Shown: piece by piece, positions 28,571-30,062 of the stretch
Numbering within the stretch: the stretch's first letter is position 1
Layout of the letters: each line of letters starts with the position of its first letter
Translations under genes and position numbers: made by a program
Notes under the pieces: model-generated
The model's database searches: none
Told to the model about the DNA's origin: nothing
What the model saw: only the letters and a program-made list of their open reading frames with translations
From: JADZEJ01 sp964426815
Lineage (GTDB): Bacteria; Patescibacteriota; Patescibacteriia; 2-12-FULL-60-25
Assembly (NCBI GenBank): GCA_964426815.1
Contig: CAYRRZ010000010.1
Span: 1 to 30,062, forward strand
DNA length: 30,062 nucleotides
Direction: 5' to 3'

Positions 28571-29194
28571 ATTTCTGCATCAACTGCTTCAAATCGGCGA
28601 CAACTTGAGCCGCATGCTCCGCCGGTTTTACCTTGTCATACACTTTGGCGANNNNNNNNNNNNNNNNNNNNNNNNNNNNNNNNNNNNNNNNNNNNNNNNN
28701 NNNNNNNNNNNNNNNNNNNNNNNNNNNNNNNNNNNNNNNNNNNNNNNNNNNGCGACAACTTGAGCCGCATGCTCCGCCGGTTTTACCTTGTCATACACTT
28801 TGGCGATTTTTCCTTCAGGATCGATGATGTAGGAGATGCGTAAAATCCCTAGATATTCCCGGCCCATAAACTTCTTCATCGCCCAGGCTCCATAAGCCTG
28901 AATCATATCCGTCGACTCGTCCGACAAAACCGGAAATGTCAGATGATATTTTTCAACAAATTTTGCATGACTTTTCACCGAATCCTTACTCACACCCCAC
29001 ACCACAGCACCGGTTTTCTTAAAATCACTCCATGCATCACGAATCGAACAAGCTTCAGTCGTACAACCCGGCGTATCGTCCTTTGGATAAAAATACAATA
29101 AAACCCATTTCCCTTTTGCATCTTTTAATGAATGTTCGTCGCCATTTTGATCCTTCAAAGAAAAAGCTGGTGCCTTTGAGCCAATTTTCAACAT
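28569..29194 (-). CDS. bcp: Peroxiredoxin, BCP/PrxQ type (split by artefactual gap)
   Basis: Thiol peroxidase reducing hydrogen peroxide and organic peroxides. DDTPGCTTEAC carries the peroxidatic C44 and resolving C49 (CX4C, atypical 2-Cys form). KWVLLYFYPKD and WGVSKDSVKSHAKFVEKYHLTFPVLSD match the family. ATG 29194 (MLKIGSKAPAF) is chosen; the ORF runs further upstream without family residues. A 100-N gap (28652-28751) is flanked by the same 55 nt on both sides. If the duplicate and the N are removed, the gene is 471 nt, 156 aa, ending QVVADLKQLMQK with a stop at 28569-28571. As given, the frame appears broken. No Shine-Dalgarno seen. Confidence 0.93.
28597..28806. repeat. 55-nt direct duplication flanking assembly gap
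   Basis: 28597-28651 and 28752-28806 are identical, on either side of exactly 100 N (28652-28751). This is the trace of two contigs that overlap by 55 nt and were joined with a placeholder, not a biological repeat. Confidence 0.9.
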
Positions 29195-29220
29195 AGTCAA
29201 AAAACAATAACACGCGAGCA

Positions 29221-29251
29221 AACAAAAAACCCTACACCACGCGGCATAGGG
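29221..29251 (-). terminator. Intrinsic terminator of the 29271-29975 gene
   Basis: On the minus strand CCCTA (29251-29247) pairs with TAGGG (29234-29230), with an inner GCC/GG pairing, followed by TTTTTTGTT (29229-29221). A second small hairpin (29254-29258/29264-29268) sits between it and the stop codon. Confidence 0.75.
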
Positions 29252-29270
29252 CACTGCCCTCTAGGCAGAA

Positions 29271-29975
29271 TCAGGTTTTTGGAGCGTAGGCGATGGGCAA
29301 AATGCTGGCCTCAAATGGCCCTTCGGCGGGCATCAAGGTTAGCCCGAGACGCATGCGTCCGTCGAAATAGACCTGTAGACCCAAGCGAAGCAAGCCAATC
29401 ACCGTCGAGCTAAGTGCCGTGATCACCCGACCATGCGGCCACGTTCCGACACCACTAGCATCGGCTGACTCATAGGTCGACTCAAGCATCATGAAGTACA
29501 TGAGCTCGGCAATATTCGGCAGCATGACCTGAGCAACAGGCAGCTTGTACAGGAATGCAACCTCGGCCAAGATCCGCTCAATATCAGCCGGATTGGCAGC
29601 AATCGCATTTCGCCGAGTAACCTCAGCGCCCGGAGAAACGGTCTCGTGACGATAGGCCGCTGGCATAAAGCAGCACCAGCTAGGCCCACGCGTCGCGGTT
29701 TCACGAAACGCAGGATCACTCCGGAAGACCGAAGCATGTGACAGGCTATACACCTGATCCAGCTCCGTCACCTGCAAAGCCGGCACGAAACGCAAGTACC
29801 CGCCACGATACCCACGCCGATGCGAATCTTGGCGCATCCCATGCATGGATTCAGAGCTAAACGGCACGTCCGGCACCTCAACAAACGTACTAGGCCGCTT
29901 AAAGAAGACCTCGGAAAAAGCACGCAAGTCTTCCATCGTCCATGATTTCGTCTGCTCGCGCATCCACTCGTCCAT
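29271..29975 (-). CDS. Hypothetical protein, 234 aa
   Basis: No family recognised. The first 90 residues are mixed charged (MDEWMREQTKSW, SFFKRP-type region, HRRGYRGGYLRFVPALQ); the middle contains a helical NPADIERILAEVAFLYKLPVAQVMLPNIAELMYFMMLEST (about 128-168); the end is beta-rich (VYFDGRMRLGLTLMPAEGPFEASILPIAY). No signal peptide or clear membrane helix. ATG 29975 is supported by AAGGAG 7 nt upstream, a full Shine-Dalgarno rare in this window. A perfect -35 TTGACA lies at 30020-30025 but the -10 is poor. The gene has its own terminator. In layout and base composition it resembles the 10977-11834 gene. Confidence 0.75.
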   Translation of the reverse strand: MDEWMREQTKSWTMEDLRAFSEVFFKRPSTFVEVPDVPFSSESMHGMRQDSHRRGYRGGYLRFVPALQVTELDQVYSLSHASVFRSDPAFRETATRGPSWCCFMPAAYRHETVSPGAEVTRRNAIAANPADIERILAEVAFLYKLPVAQVMLPNIAELMYFMMLESTYESADASGVGTWPHGRVITALSSTVIGLLRLGLQVYFDGRMRLGLTLMPAEGPFEASILPIAYAPKT

Positions 29976-30062
29976 GAGCGACTCCTTAAAAGAGCTATCG
30001 GTTACGCCGACTCGTCCTTTGTCAACAGACCGAGGAGAACAGAACCTAAAACATTCAAAACC

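Noticed and set aside
1..30062. Alternative code with TGA read as Gly
   Set aside because: TGA ends rnhA, scpA, the A22 gene and others at places fixed by overlap with the next start, so it is a stop.
1..30062. CRISPR array, insertion sequence or prophage
   Set aside because: No spaced direct repeats, transposase, integrase or phage structural genes are visible; the only long direct repeat is the assembly duplication.

Overview
The window looks like a chromosomal segment of a Candidate Phyla Radiation (Patescibacteria) bacterium. The signs are a compact S10-spc ribosomal protein cluster with no rpmD (uL30) between rpsE and rplO, short housekeeping proteins, an AspRS lacking the usual bacterial insertion domain, and very few Shine-Dalgarno sites. 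TGA is an ordinary stop (rnhA, scpA and others end in TGA), so the recoded SR1/Gracilibacteria code is excluded. I cannot place it more finely. Almost everything lies on the minus strand; the exceptions are rnhA at the left edge and an RNA locus near 28.2-28.6 kb.

Layout from left to right: 1-1550 holds rnhA with an N-terminal zinc-finger-like segment, a Met/Ile2-type tRNA(CAT), a small hypothetical gene and the initiator tRNA, the tRNAs with recognisable promoters and terminators. 1555-6414 (minus) holds a GT4 glycosyltransferase, a D-Ala-D-Ala carboxypeptidase, scpB-scpA (chromosome condensation) and aspS. 6456-10900 holds a DUF4173-like membrane protein (interrupted by a 100-N gap), two membrane-anchored extracytoplasmic proteins and asnS. 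10977-11834 is a free-standing gene of unknown function. 11927-15461 reads A22 presenilin-like protease - adk - map - ruvX - recO. 15563-27701 is tuf - rpsJ - (358-nt structured leader) - rplC-D-W-B - rpsS - rplV - rpsC - rplP - rpmC - rpsQ - rplN-X-E - rpsN(Z) - rpsH - rplF-R - rpsE - rplO - secY. 27791-28111 is a small Phd-like protein. 28152-28570 (plus) is a promoter-to-terminator unit with no credible ORF, containing two tRNA-like 3' domains. 28569-29194 is a bcp peroxiredoxin split by an artefactual gap. The window ends with an orphan gene, 29271-29975.

Most genes serve translation, protein export and maturation (SecY, Map and possibly the A22 protease), chromosome maintenance (ScpAB, RecO) and the envelope (GT4, S11 peptidase). 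Promoter calls rest on -35/-10 matches with mostly 17-bp spacing. Several lie within about 20 nt of the start codon, which fits leaderless or near-leaderless translation.

Best candidates for something undescribed: the plus-strand tRNA-like RNA locus (28152-28570), the structured leader between rpsJ and rplC (25795-26152), the presenilin-like protease between secY and adk with an altered GxGD motif, and the initiator tRNA with C33. All are read by eye; no searches or folding programs were run.
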